Part shown: piece by piece, positions 52,453 to 60,369 of the stretch | Layout: each line of letters begins with the position of its first letter | Position numbering within the stretch: the first letter of the stretch is position 1 | Origin: Endozoicomonas sp965199185 | GTDB taxonomy: Bacteria > Pseudomonadota > Gammaproteobacteria > Pseudomonadales > Endozoicomonadaceae | Length of the DNA: 64,000 nt | Reading direction: 5' to 3' | Assembly: GCA_965199185.1 (NCBI GenBank) | Contig: CBDAQW010000014.1 | Coordinates: 51,982 to 115,981, forward strand | The notes under the pieces: model-generated | Database searches by the model: none | What the model was told of the DNA's origin: nothing | The model's input: only the letters and a program-made list of their open reading frames with translations | Position numbers and translations under genes: made by a program

Positions 52453-52860
52453 GCTTTCACCTTGGTTGATTGATACTTCTGCTTTAAAAATACCCTTTTC
52501 TTTCCAGTTTCTCAGATAACCTGACCTAAGATTTCCTGAGACTTTGGAGCTTTCTACGAACCTTGGTGAGTTCCATTCTTTGGTTTCTATTTCTCCGTCT
52601 GTATAGAAAATTTTTATGTATGCTTTTTTAGTCTCAAGAAATTTTTCTTTAAATGCTTCTTCTGTAGCAGGCTGGTAAGTTATTTGAAGTTTATCTGAAG
52701 CTATTGTTTGCTCAGCAGAGGTGCTTGTATTATCTGCTTTTGTAACACCTTCGTACGCATCTAATATTCTCTCAATTACATTCGAAGGTGTGTCAAAGCC
52801 AACTGTGTGGGCTTCAAGTCTCTTGTAAAGTTGGTCTGATATACGGATAACTTGGCTCAT
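52447..52860 (-). CDS. cassette protein with an RHH/SeqA-like N-terminus
   Basis: A 137-residue cassette protein. Residues 1-38 (MSQVIRISDQLYKRLEAHTV, then GFDTPSNVIERILDAYE) resemble the N-terminal ribbon-helix-helix of SeqA- or antitoxin-like proteins, so DNA binding or dimerisation is likely. The C-terminal part (KIFYTDGEIETKEWNSPRFV) is not recognised. The stop TAA is part of attC 1. An ATAGTTACTCTCC complement (GGAGAGTAACT) provides the ribosome site. No toxin partner lies next to it. AT-rich relative to the chromosome genes. Confidence 0.7.
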   Translation of the reverse strand: MSQVIRISDQLYKRLEAHTVGFDTPSNVIERILDAYEGVTKADNTSTSAEQTIASDKLQITYQPATEEAFKEKFLETKKAYIKIFYTDGEIETKEWNSPRFVESSKVSGNLRSGYLRNWKEKGIFKAEVSINQGESA

Positions 52861-52993
52861 AGTTACTCTCCTAAATATGTCTGCAGGAAATGTAACATAG
52901 TTACCAATATTGTCAAAATGCTATTTTGGGAAAATTATAGAGAATCTGACATTTGCACTGAGAAGCAGGTATAAGCTTGCTTTTTGGATTGGC

Positions 52994-53053
52994 GCATAAC
53001 GCCAAATTCAGCGGCGCGCCGCAAGGCGTGTCCGCTGGAATTTATTGTTATGT
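52994..53053 (-). other. attC 2
   Basis: 60 bases. Minus sense ACATAAC ... GTTATGC with inner arms AATTCCAGCGGACACGCC and GGCGCGCCGCTGAATT and core TTGC. Confidence 0.9.
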
Positions 53054-53296
53054 GATCTTGTTTTGTTTGAACTGGAGCATATTTGCCCCACGCTTGTTGC
53101 TTATGACGGCCAAAATATTCTGAGCCAAAATGCATGACTTTATATTGAGCCTGAGAATTTTTGCCCCATAAGAATGGCTCATTGCTGCAACCTACGCTGA
53201 ACTAAAATGCCTGATATTCTATAGCCTTTTAAGATGAGCCTGGACAATAGAAAAATGGGCTTATGCACAGAGCAATATTTAAAACTTTTTCATGCA
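53054..53296 (-). pseudogene. decayed cassette gene, family X copy 1 (small exported protein)
   Basis: The cassette between attC 2 and attC 3 has no long frame. In the minus sense a GTG at 53296 opens a frame with a signal-peptide-like start (VHEKVLNIALCISPFFYC), then a TAA, then AIEYQAF, a second stop (TAG), and FSVGCSNEPFLWGKNSQAQY followed by KVMHFGSEYFGRHKQQAWGK. The same product is encoded in copies 2 and 3 of this family. So this is a pseudogene with at least two stops. About 170 bases upstream within the cassette are AT-rich and may contain its promoter. Confidence 0.6.
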
Positions 53297-53465
53297 CGCT
53301 ACCGCTTACCAGTGGTTTGCAAACTTACACTAACTCCCTTCCATGCGCTGATTTTTGTACAAATAACATACGGCAAATATCAGGTTTCTGCTCTTTGAAA
53401 TCAAAGAATATATTTTTCTTCTGATAATTTCGAGAACGAAAGGGAAATAAACTCGGTATTTGATC

Positions 53466-53525
53466 ACATAACGCCAAATTCAGCGGCGCGCCGCCAGGCG
53501 TGTCCGCTGGAATTTATTGTTATGT
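53466..53525 (-). other. attC 3
   Basis: 60 bases, ACATAAC ... GTTATGT in the minus sense, core TGGC instead of TTGC; otherwise identical to attC 2. Confidence 0.9.
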
Positions 53526-53769
53526 GATCTTGCTTTGTTTGAACTGGAGCATATTTGCCCCACGCTTGTTGCTTATGACGGCCAAAATATTCTGAGCCAA
53601 AATGCATGACTTTATATTGAGCCTGAGAATTTTTGCCCCATAAGAATGGCTCATTGTTCCAACCTGCGCTGAACCAAAATGCCTGATGTTCAATAGCGCT
53701 TGAAGATTAACTTGAACAAAAGGAAAATAGGCTTATGTACAGACAAAGAATTGATGTTTTCTCATGCAT
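53526..53769 (-). pseudogene. decayed cassette gene, family X copy 2
   Basis: Closely similar to copy 1. An ATG at 53769 opens MHEKTSILCLYISLFSFCSS, then a TAA where copy 1 has TCA (Ser), then SSAIEHQAFWFSAGWNNEPF, LWGKNSQAQYKVMHFGSEYF and GRHKQQAWGKYAPVQTKQDH without further stops to the attC. The stop differs from those of copy 1. One base (TAA to TCA) would restore a full reading frame for an exported Trp/Tyr-rich protein of about 70 mature residues that reads into the attC. Two W-G-K-[NY] repeats are visible. Confidence 0.6.
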
Positions 53770-53937
53770 GCTACCGCCTACCGCTGTTTGAAAACTTACA
53801 GCATTTTCCTTCCATGAACTGACATTTGTACAAATAACGTACGCCAAATATCCGATTGCCTCTCTTTGAAATCAGAGAGTATATTTTTCTTCTGAAAATT
53901 CCAAGATCGAAAGGGATAATAAACTCGATATTTGATC

Positions 53938-53997
53938 ACATAACGCCAAATTCAGGGGCGCGCCGCCAGGCGTGTCCCCTGGAATTTTTTGTTATGC
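53938..53997 (-). other. attC 4
   Basis: 60 bases, GCATAAC ... GTTATGT in the minus sense, arms AATTCCAGGGGACACGCC and GGCGCGCCCCTGAATT. Confidence 0.9.
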
Positions 53998-54539
53998 TTC
54001 GTTGTGGCTGACTTCTGTGGCGAGCAAGGCATAAATGCTTGTATTCCACCACCTGTTATTGAAGAACCTATTATGAATAAATTCAGCTTCATGTCTAAAC
54101 CCCATTTTTTGGCAGAGAGCAATTGCTGATTTATTCTCTGAGATGGTTTCTGCATAGACTCTGTGTACATTCAGTTCGTTAAAGCCAAAGTCTAGAACTG
54201 CTTCCATCGCTTTCACGGGCAAACCCCTGATTTTGAAACTCTTGCATGAGGGCTGCAACCGACTGAAGCCTGTTTATCATCTTCAAGCCGGATACCAACT
54301 GCGCCGATAAATCTGCTCTTTTCTCTTTGAAACACTGCAAGATTATATTTTATTCTTGGTTTTTGAACAGATTCAACTACGAACTGATTTATAAGCTTCT
54401 TTAGGTGTTCACGAGAGCAATCAGTTTCACTATAAAATTGTTTAAAAGTTTCGTCATCATACATTAATGAGAAGTCTTCTAAGTCATTATTATTGTAATC
54501 CCTTAATACGAGTCGCTCTGTTTCTATCTCAAAATTCAT
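53992..54539 (-). pseudogene. GNAT acetyltransferase cassette gene (RimJ/RimL-like), frameshifted
   Basis: Two overlapping frames make up one acetyltransferase. The N-terminal part (54539 down to about 54240) reads NFEIETERLVLRDYNNNDLE and FIGAVGIRL. The C-terminal part, in another frame, reads LPVKAMEAVLDFGFNELNVH and VYAETISENKSAIALCQKMG, the acetyl-CoA binding and ENKSA motifs of the RimJ/RimL group. The shift lies near 54230-54250. The stop is the TAA of attC 4. If intact it would acetylate a protein N-terminus or small molecule; the substrate is unknown. Confidence 0.8.
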
Positions 54540-54560
54540 AATTATTTATTTGGTAGAGAA

Positions 54561-54620
54561 GCATAACGCCAAATTCAGGGGCGCGCCGCAAGGCGTGTCC
54601 CCTGGAATTTTTTGTTATGG
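54561..54620 (-). other. attC 5
   Basis: 60 bases, CCATAAC ... GTTATGC in the minus sense, same core as attC 2 with GGGG/CCCC arms. It separates the brnTA cassette from the GNAT cassette. Confidence 0.9.
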
Positions 54621-54840
54621 CCTGTCTTGCCATTGGATGTCGATTTTACGGTGCTGGGCTACGCAATCTCTGAGATAGAGATTGATAAGGCTCTGATAAG
54701 GTACACCTGTTTCTTCTGCCATTTTTTTAAAATACTCAATAACGTCTTCACCTAGACGCATTGTTACTGACTTTTTTTAGCTTTGAAGCGTAAGGATTTT
54801 TACGGGACTTCATTTTTGAAAAATCATATTCATCTTTCAT
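54615..54840 (-). pseudogene. brnA: BrnA-type antitoxin gene with a +1 frameshift in an A7 run
   Basis: The start MKDEYDFSKMKSRKNPYASK then LKK is followed in the next frame by VTMRLGEDVIEYFKKMAEET and GVPYQSLINLYLRDC, ending at the TAA of attC 5. Together these are the BrnA ribbon-helix-helix antitoxin. The frame change lies at CTAAAAAAAGTC (54774-54786 area); with six A instead of seven the frame is restored as KLKKSVTMRL. Its ATG overlaps the brnT stop (ATGA), as in brnTA operons. Without a shift the product ends after about 31 residues, before the DNA-binding part. Confidence 0.8.
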
Positions 54841-55124
54841 GATAAGCTCCCATTATAATATTTGCGTTCACTGTCTGTGGCTTTCCGCGCTGAGATGATG
54901 CGAATAGATTGACCGTCATCTCTCTCACAGTGACAAACCAGTAAAATGCGTGATTCTTGACTCAGGCCAACCATTAGAAACCTGTCTTCAGCCTCTGAGT
55001 TCTCCTCGTCATAAAACTGAATAGCATATTCATCATAAAATACACTCTTCGCCTCCTCGAAGGAGATTCCGTGCTTTCTTTGGTTGGATCGGCTTTTGGC
55101 CTGATCCCATTCGAACTTTATCAT
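54837..55124 (-). CDS. brnT: BrnT-type ribonuclease toxin
   Basis: A 95-residue BrnT family toxin: MIKFEWDQAKSRSNQRKHGI, SFEEAKSVFYDEYAIQF, DRFLMVGLSQESRILLVCHC, and the C-terminal IRIISARKATDSERKYY. BrnT is a RelE-like-fold RNase that stops translation and is bound by BrnA. Start chosen at the ATG at 55124 because it gives the family N-terminus; an in-frame ATG at 55145 adds seven residues. The toxin is intact while its antitoxin gene has a frameshift. Confidence 0.9.
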   Translation of the reverse strand: MIKFEWDQAKSRSNQRKHGISFEEAKSVFYDEYAIQFYDEENSEAEDRFLMVGLSQESRILLVCHCERDDGQSIRIISARKATDSERKYYNGSLS

Positions 55125-55170
55125 ACATACATTGTATGTACGCAATCTATTCTGTCAAGTTGGTATTGGG

Positions 55171-55225
55171 CCATAACGCTTGGTTCAAGTGCGCCGTAGG
55201 CGTCACTTGGAACCACTTGTTAGCT
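55171..55225 (-). other. attC 6
   Basis: 55 bases, minus sense AGCTAAC ... GTTATGG with arms GTGGTTCCAAGTGACGCC and GGCGCACTTGAACCAAGC. A different sub-type from attC 2-5, with the canonical AGCTAAC box. Confidence 0.9.
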
Positions 55226-55230
55226 GCGAT

Positions 55231-55743
55231 TTAAATAATTTGAAGATCTTTAGCTTTTTGCTGACCAACACTCTGTATTACCAGTTTGGTATATAACTCT
55301 TCACTCTCTCGCTCTTCAAATATTCCTACAACAAAATCGGATGTCTTGCTCCAATGCGAAAAAGGGGATTCAGTATCAGTTATGTTTGTATTCAGATTTT
55401 TACATATTCCTACAAATAAGCTGAAGTTGTATTCTATTACTTCTTCCCATATTTCATCGCTTTTTCCTTTGAGTGCTTCTGAGATTTTTTCATAAATTGG
55501 ATTTAATGCTTCATAGATTTCATCATTAATATCAACCTCCCAATTTGGCGGACTCCATTGGCAGTCTTCGTCATCAAAGAAGGAGTTATATCCAAAACTC
55601 GGAGCATATATAGCTTCGTAGTCGCAATAAAAAAACCAAAAGCCTGAAGCGTAAATATCCTGATGTATTGGATCAATCGTCTTTATAGCCTTAAGAACTT
55701 CAATCTGAACGCCCTCAAATAATTCTTGTATTTCCGGACTCAT
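55231..55743 (-). CDS. cassette-encoded hypothetical protein (possibly DUF4303-like)
   Basis: A 170-residue acidic, aromatic-rich protein: ASGFWFFYCDYEAIYAPSFG, then DCQWSPPNWEVDINDEIYEA. The WSPPNW segment and overall length resemble DUF4303-type proteins, often found near contact-dependent toxin-immunity loci, but I am not certain. No signal peptide. It ends six bases before attC 6 and fills its cassette; expression depends on a promoter in this or an upstream cassette. Confidence 0.65.
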   Translation of the reverse strand: MSPEIQELFEGVQIEVLKAIKTIDPIHQDIYASGFWFFYCDYEAIYAPSFGYNSFFDDEDCQWSPPNWEVDINDEIYEALNPIYEKISEALKGKSDEIWEEVIEYNFSLFVGICKNLNTNITDTESPFSHWSKTSDFVVGIFEERESEELYTKLVIQSVGQQKAKDLQII

Positions 55744-55791
55744 AATTTTGTTCTCTAAGAATCTTCAACTTGAACTTGGTTAAGTTTTAGC

Positions 55792-55851
55792 AGCTAACGC
55801 CAAATTCAGGGGCGCGCCGCAAGGCGTGTCCCCTGGAATTTATTGTTATGT
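55792..55851 (-). other. attC 7
   Basis: 60 bases, minus sense ACATAAC ... GTTAGCT, arms AATTCCAGGGGACACGCC and GGCGCGCCCCTGAATT. Confidence 0.9.
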
Positions 55852-56305
55852 GGTCTTGCTTTGTTTGAACTTGAGCATTTTTGCCCCATGATTTGTGATC
55901 GAAACGTCCGATTTACACGAAACCGAAATGACAGAATTTATGATGGACTGGAGAATATTTGCCCAACATGAATGGTACAGATTATCCAGTAACCACTGAA
56001 CCAAAGCAACGGAGCTAAATAGGAAATTGCGTTTTCATGCTACAGAAGAAAGACACTGCAGTATGATGGAAATATGAGCTAATGGAAGTTATGACTGACT
56101 TACATGATAAATTCGTAAAAAAAGAAATCTCAAGCACGCTACCGCTTACCAACAGTTTTATGAAATGCAGTATACTCCGTTCTTGGGCTGACATTGATTA
56201 AATATTATACGACACAGACATTACGCCAGCTTCCTGAACTCAAAGAGTATATTTTTCTGAATGGTTTATCGAGAAGGAAAAGAGTGATGAACTCGATATT
56301 TGACC
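55852..56305 (-). pseudogene. decayed cassette, family X copy 3 (most degraded)
   Basis: 454 bases between attC 7 and attC 8 without a usable frame. Its left end matches the family X product (LGKYSPVHHKFCHFGFV, a stop, then IGRFDHKSWGKNAQVQTKQD), and its right part shares GCTACCGCTTACC and the GAGTATATTTTTCT block with copies 1 and 2. It carries extra sequence and several stops. Confidence 0.6.
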
Positions 56306-56365
56306 ACATAACGCCAAATTCAGCGGCGCGCCGCCAGGCGTGTCCGCTGGAATTTATTGTTATGT
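56306..56365 (-). other. attC 8
   Basis: 60 bases, minus sense ACATAAC ... GTTATGT, identical to attC 3. Confidence 0.9.
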
Positions 56366-56376
56366 GCGTGCTGGTG

Positions 56377-56724
56377 TTATAAATATTGCCATGACTTAAA
56401 CATTGCTGCTTGGCCATAATACTGAGAGGTTTTGTCATAAAGATTCCAAACCTTAGCATTCTCGATGAAGAACCTTTTACCAGTTGATGAGACTCGTATC
56501 CCAGTATAGCTGTTTATACAACCATTTTTCGTCACTTCAGTAAGTAGTTTATTTCGTTCTTCTTGTGATACAGCCTCTGCTGATTTTCTTGATGGAAGTT
56601 GGATAAAGTGCTGAAAGTCTAGCTCAAAGAGCTTTAACGCTTTGAGATTACCAAAGTTGAAAATTGGATCGCTCTCGTTACCATGTGAAACGATTACAAA
56701 ATCAGCTAACCACAACTCCTTCAA
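56377..56724 (-). CDS. MEKHLA domain protein (cassette-borne), start uncertain
   Basis: A PAS-like MEKHLA domain protein: ADFVIVSHGNESDPIFNFGN, LKLFELDFQHFIQLPSRKSA, YTGIRVSSTGKRFFIENAKV and a final QAAMFKSW. Such proteins are stand-alone sensors of unknown ligand, also found in plants fused to homeodomain factors. The frame is open 40 more codons upstream (SHAEILIQNYQKHFSEDLVS), which looks family-like, but no ATG or GTG is found there. A TTG at 56724 is the only common start, so the true start is either rare or lost by mutation near the attC. Confidence 0.75.
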   Translation of the reverse strand: MKELWLADFVIVSHGNESDPIFNFGNLKALKLFELDFQHFIQLPSRKSAEAVSQEERNKLLTEVTKNGCINSYTGIRVSSTGKRFFIENAKVWNLYDKTSQYYGQAAMFKSWQYL

Positions 56725-56896
56725 GCTATTTTTTGAAGTTTCTACACATGAAACAAGATCTTCAGAAAAGTGCTTTTGATAGTTCTGTATCAGAATTTCA
56801 GCATGACTCTCTGCACCCTTGGAACCAATAGTTTGTGGAAAATTTCATTCCGTACCTCAATTATCAGTTTCGCTAGAGTATAGACTTTGAATAAGC

Positions 56897-56983
56897 ACAT
56901 AACGCCTGCTTCAGCCGCGCCGCCGACGGCGGCGTCGGGTGGAGGGGCGAAGCCCCGGAACGAACTGGAAGCATTTGTTAGCT
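56897..56983 (-). other. attC 9 (long class)
   Basis: 87 bases, minus sense AGCTAAC ... GTTATGT with nested palindromes CGGGGCTTCGCCCC and GCCGCCGTCGGCGGC. This is the second attC class of the array. Confidence 0.9.
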
Positions 56984-56988
56984 GCGTT

Positions 56989-57846
56989 CTAGCCAAAATG
57001 AGCTTGTCGGTGACAGTTTGGACATAAAGCTACAGCATTATTTACAGTGTCATCACCACCATCAGCTAGCCGTTCTTCATGATGAACTTCAAGATAAGGG
57101 GAGTTGTCTTTTTTTCTTAAGAAGGGAGCATCATTCTTGCAGTATTCACATTTTCCCAACTGGCTCTTTCCAAAACAGCAGCGATAACATCAGGGTTTCG
57201 TAGGTATGCAACTGTTGTACTTTGTACTTTCTCGGGTTGCTTTGAAGCTTTTTTTAATCGCTCATTTCTTATTTCGGAGCTGTCTTTTAGCGAGGTTGAT
57301 ATTCTTTTTTCCAAGTCTGACATTATTTTTTCATGCAATGCTGACTTTTGTATTTCCAACCAACTTGGTAATTCTTCTACGTAACTCCAGCCACCTGCTT
57401 GAGTCCTTTTTTTGCATGGAGTTTTGTCAGATATCTTTATAAGTTTTTCAATTGAAAAAGGATTTTCTAAATGTAATAAGTTGCGAATCGATATCAAATT
57501 AATACATAGTTTATCTTTATCACCACGGTCAGGATAAATTGAAACTTCATCAGGTTGATGTTTTTTTATATGATCATTAAGTTCACTCAACCTTTGGGAT
57601 GGAATTTCTCTTTTATCTTCCCAGAGAATAATATCAGCACAGTAGGAAACGATATTCAAATTCGATGTGGTTGAAATATTACAATTTTGTAGGAGTTTGT
57701 TCAGAAGGAGGTTCTTCTCTAAGAAGTTTAATCTCACTTGATTTATATGGCTGAAGATAACAGATGAGATCATTATTCATTGATGTTGCCGTTATTATTT
57801 CTTCTAAAACTGACTCATAAACTCCATTAAGAAAAATCGCTTTCAT
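56989..57846 (-). pseudogene. HNH endonuclease cassette gene with two frameshifts
   Basis: Three frames join into one protein. From an ATG at 57846 (AAGGA site): MKAIFLNGVYESVLEEIITA and NDLICYLQPYKSSEIKLLRE. After a shift near 57676: NISTTSNLNIVSYCADIILW and EDKREIPSQR. After a shift at 57151-57154 (four A where three are expected): CEYCKNDAPFLRKKDNSPYL then EVHHEERLADGGDDTVNNAV and ALCPNCHRQAHFG. The last part is a complete HNH motif with CxxC pairs, as in stand-alone HNH endonucleases frequent in cassettes. If functional it would cut DNA; as written it is broken. Confidence 0.85.
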
Positions 57847-57873
57847 ATATTATCCTTCTTATTGTTGTATAGC

Positions 57874-57934
57874 AGCTAACGCCAAATTCAGCGGCAGCGC
57901 CGCAGGCGCTGTCCGCTGGAATTTTTTGTTATGC
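57874..57934 (-). other. attC 10
   Basis: 61 bases, minus sense GCATAAC ... GTTAGCT, arms ATTCCAGCGGACAGCGCC and GGCGCTGCCGCTGAAT. Confidence 0.9.
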
Positions 57935-57938
57935 CCCT

Positions 57939-59630
57939 TTAACATTGACTTATGATTAACCGAACTATCTTTTCTTTTCGATCCTTAATCAGTTTTCTAG
58001 TCCAAACCGATTCACCCCTTGTCATTTCCTGTATTTCTCTTTGCTGCTCTAAATATTTATATGTTTCTCTTTTAACAGGAAAAGGTTTATTGCCTACCGA
58101 ACAGTTATGAGATTTAGAAATAAGTAAATAGTTTCCTAAACAATCAATATATTCGTTAATAAACTCATCATCATATTTATCATATCCAGCTTCAGGATTT
58201 TCAGTTTGAGGTGCTATATGTTCCAACTCTGGGTTTATAATTCTGTCAAATCTTGCTGGTAAATACCCACTTTTCCCTTGAGACTCAAGATAGTTCTCAT
58301 ATTTCCAAAGTAAAAACTTAGCGATTGAATGATTAAGTTCTCCTTGTAGCGCACGTTCGAATGACTGATCATTCCAATATGCCCACCACCAAGAGTCAGA
58401 AGTCACATTTTTCATCCACTCGATTCTTTGAAGTATTGGCTGAATAGTCAATTTACTTTCTTCAAACTCTTGGTAAACGTCATTAAGTCGAGAAGTAATA
58501 TCAGCCCTTGTACCGATCAGCCTGTGTCGAATTACTAAAGATTCCAAGCTGGCACAAAGCTTAGATAAATCGTCTATTCCTAAACCAAATTTATAAGATT
58601 TTAATATAAATGGAATTACAATGCCTATTCTTCCAAGAGATATCAATGAATGAACTTCGAAAATTTCTCTTTCATCTTTTCCAAAAAATCGACTTAAATT
58701 CTCAAAACTAGTTGATAGCGCATGAGTAAACTGCTTGATGAAATTCAACGAATCTTTTTCTACAAGCAGCTTGTTAATTTTTTCAACAGCGTTTGTTTCC
58801 CAAAGTGAGTTAAAATAAACCCTCAATGTGTAAACCAATATATCATCTTCATTTATATTGTATTCAATCGCAGATATTGACTTATAGATTTTTTCAAATC
58901 TTGATTTTATCTCTTGAATCAGGAGTTCCTTATCCTCACCACCGAAGAGGTGAATACTGTACATAAATTGAGCTTTAATCACTTCCAAATTTGAGGGTTT
59001 CTTACCTCTATTATTTTGAAAAATGAACATTTGGATTGCTTCTGATTCATCTTTTACAGGATGCGTTGTACAGGATGCTCCTGAGACTGCCTGTAGCATT
59101 TTTATAAGGTATTTTTCACTTTTGTTTTCAAACTCCATAGTAAAAAAATCGAATGCATTAGCTATTCTTTTTGCTGATTCCGTATCCAAATCACCAGAAT
59201 CACTTTTAATTTTATCTATGACATAATCTTTAAAAAACCAATCATCATAATCTACAGTTGAAAATCGATAGGTAGATCGCCTTTTAATCAAGTCTTCAAA
59301 TATATCTTCTTCAGACTCAGTAAGTTTTCGAATTGCTTTTAGCTTTAAAAATAGAGCTGCCAGGAAGATGACAATTGTTGTAAGTCTTTGTTGGCCATCG
59401 ATAACCCCAAATTTATTTTCAGAATGCTCTTCAAATAAAAAATGCCCAAAATAATATCTAGAACTTATTGAACTTTGAATATAATCTTCTAAGTCAAGTA
59501 AAAACACATTTACTTGCTTTGGTATCTTCTTGTTTTCAAATTCGGTATCCCATGAGTATGCTCTTTGATATGAAGGTACAGAAATTTGATTTCCTGCAAA
59601 CATTTGCTTAATCGTTGTTGAAGATTCCAA
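57939..59630 (-). CDS. DUF262/DUF1524 protein (GmrSD-like), cassette-borne
   Basis: About 563 residues. The N-terminal DUF262 domain has ISVPSYQRAYSWD and the family signature FGVIDGQQRLTTIVIFLAAL (the DGQQR motif). AIQMFIFQNNRGKKPSNLEV follows. The C-terminal DUF1524 (HNH-like) region has NPELEHIAPQTENPEAG and CLGNYLLISKSHNCSVGNKP-F. This is the arrangement of GmrSD-type enzymes, which restrict modified phage DNA, and of related defence proteins. I place the start at a TTG at 59630 (CGGAG nine bases before). The frame stays open to 59870, but that part is encoded by attC 11 and the next cassette. It fills the largest cassette. Confidence 0.85.
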   Translation of the reverse strand: MESSTTIKQMFAGNQISVPSYQRAYSWDTEFENKKIPKQVNVFLLDLEDYIQSSISSRYYFGHFLFEEHSENKFGVIDGQQRLTTIVIFLAALFLKLKAIRKLTESEEDIFEDLIKRRSTYRFSTVDYDDWFFKDYVIDKIKSDSGDLDTESAKRIANAFDFFTMEFENKSEKYLIKMLQAVSGASCTTHPVKDESEAIQMFIFQNNRGKKPSNLEVIKAQFMYSIHLFGGEDKELLIQEIKSRFEKIYKSISAIEYNINEDDILVYTLRVYFNSLWETNAVEKINKLLVEKDSLNFIKQFTHALSTSFENLSRFFGKDEREIFEVHSLISLGRIGIVIPFILKSYKFGLGIDDLSKLCASLESLVIRHRLIGTRADITSRLNDVYQEFEESKLTIQPILQRIEWMKNVTSDSWWWAYWNDQSFERALQGELNHSIAKFLLWKYENYLESQGKSGYLPARFDRIINPELEHIAPQTENPEAGYDKYDDEFINEYIDCLGNYLLISKSHNCSVGNKPFPVKRETYKYLEQQREIQEMTRGESVWTRKLIKDRKEKIVRLIISQC

Positions 59631-59658
59631 AATTATATACTCCGATTTGAATTTTGGG

Positions 59659-59745
59659 GCATAACGCCAACTTAAGCCGCGCCGCCGCAGGCGGCGTCGG
59701 GTGGAGGTGCGAAGCACCGGAACGAACTTGAAGTTTTTGTTAGCT
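59659..59745 (-). other. attC 11 (long class)
   Basis: 87 bases, minus sense AGCTAAC ... GTTATGC, with CGGTGCTTCGCACC and GCCGCCTGCGGCGGC palindromes; nearly identical to attC 12. Confidence 0.9.
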
Positions 59746-60282
59746 GCCGAAGCCCGTAAAATCTTTCTTTTTGAAACCCAGCTCGCAGTGAAACTACTTG
59801 CAGCAAACTGAGAACTTTCCGTTTTAATCAGCTGAGATTTATTCCAATGCTCAAAATACATCGAAACCAAAAAACCAGAATTTTATAAAACCTGATGATT
59901 GAAAAGAATGAAACCAGAGAGTACTTCAAAACTTACAGTTTTGCACTAGGAAAATTTTTCCAAACTCTCAATTTTAACGAAGCCAGAAAACCCGATAAAC
60001 ACAATAAACTCAAGGTTGACGAACGGAAATTGACTAAAATGTTTTGGCTGGAGCAAAAGCTACTGGTTCTTTAACTGAAGTTGATCGCCAGCGGCTACTA
60101 AGCAAAGAAACATCAAGTAGGAAAAACTATTTTTTTCCTCGGATCAAAATCTCAATTCTAACTTCGACATATCTGATTTACACGACAAAATCTGACTAAT
60201 AAAAATATACTCGAAGATTTGCAGGTTAAAACTCATTGCGAGAACAATCTTTCAGATTGAAAGTTTTAACGCGAAACTAAGC
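59746..60282 (-). other. ORF-less cassette, family Y copy 1
   Basis: 537 bases with no convincing gene. In the minus sense a 40-codon frame (MYFEHWNKSQLIKTESSQFA then SSFTASWVSKRKILRASAAN) runs to the attC and is conserved in copy 2, but the differences are mostly amino-acid changing. It could carry a promoter, a small RNA or a gene remnant. Confidence 0.55.
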
Positions 60283-60369
60283 AGCTAACGCCAACTTAAG
60301 CCGCGCCGCCGCAGGCGGCGTCGGGTGGAGGTGCGAAGCACCGGAACGAACTTGAAGTTTTTGTTAGCT
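60283..60369 (-). other. attC 12 (long class)
   Basis: 87 bases, minus sense AGCTAAC ... GTTAGCT, same sequence as attC 11 apart from the outer boxes. Confidence 0.9.

Noticed and set aside
54621..54840. Programmed frameshifting in brnA as an established feature
   Set aside because: Only the A7 run is visible; no evidence separates slippage from mutation or sequencing error, so it is kept as a question only.
59631..59870. N-terminal 80-residue extension of the DUF262 protein
   Set aside because: The extension is encoded by attC 11 (RRRLRRRGLSWR) and the neighbouring cassette. The family sequence begins near the TTG at 59630.
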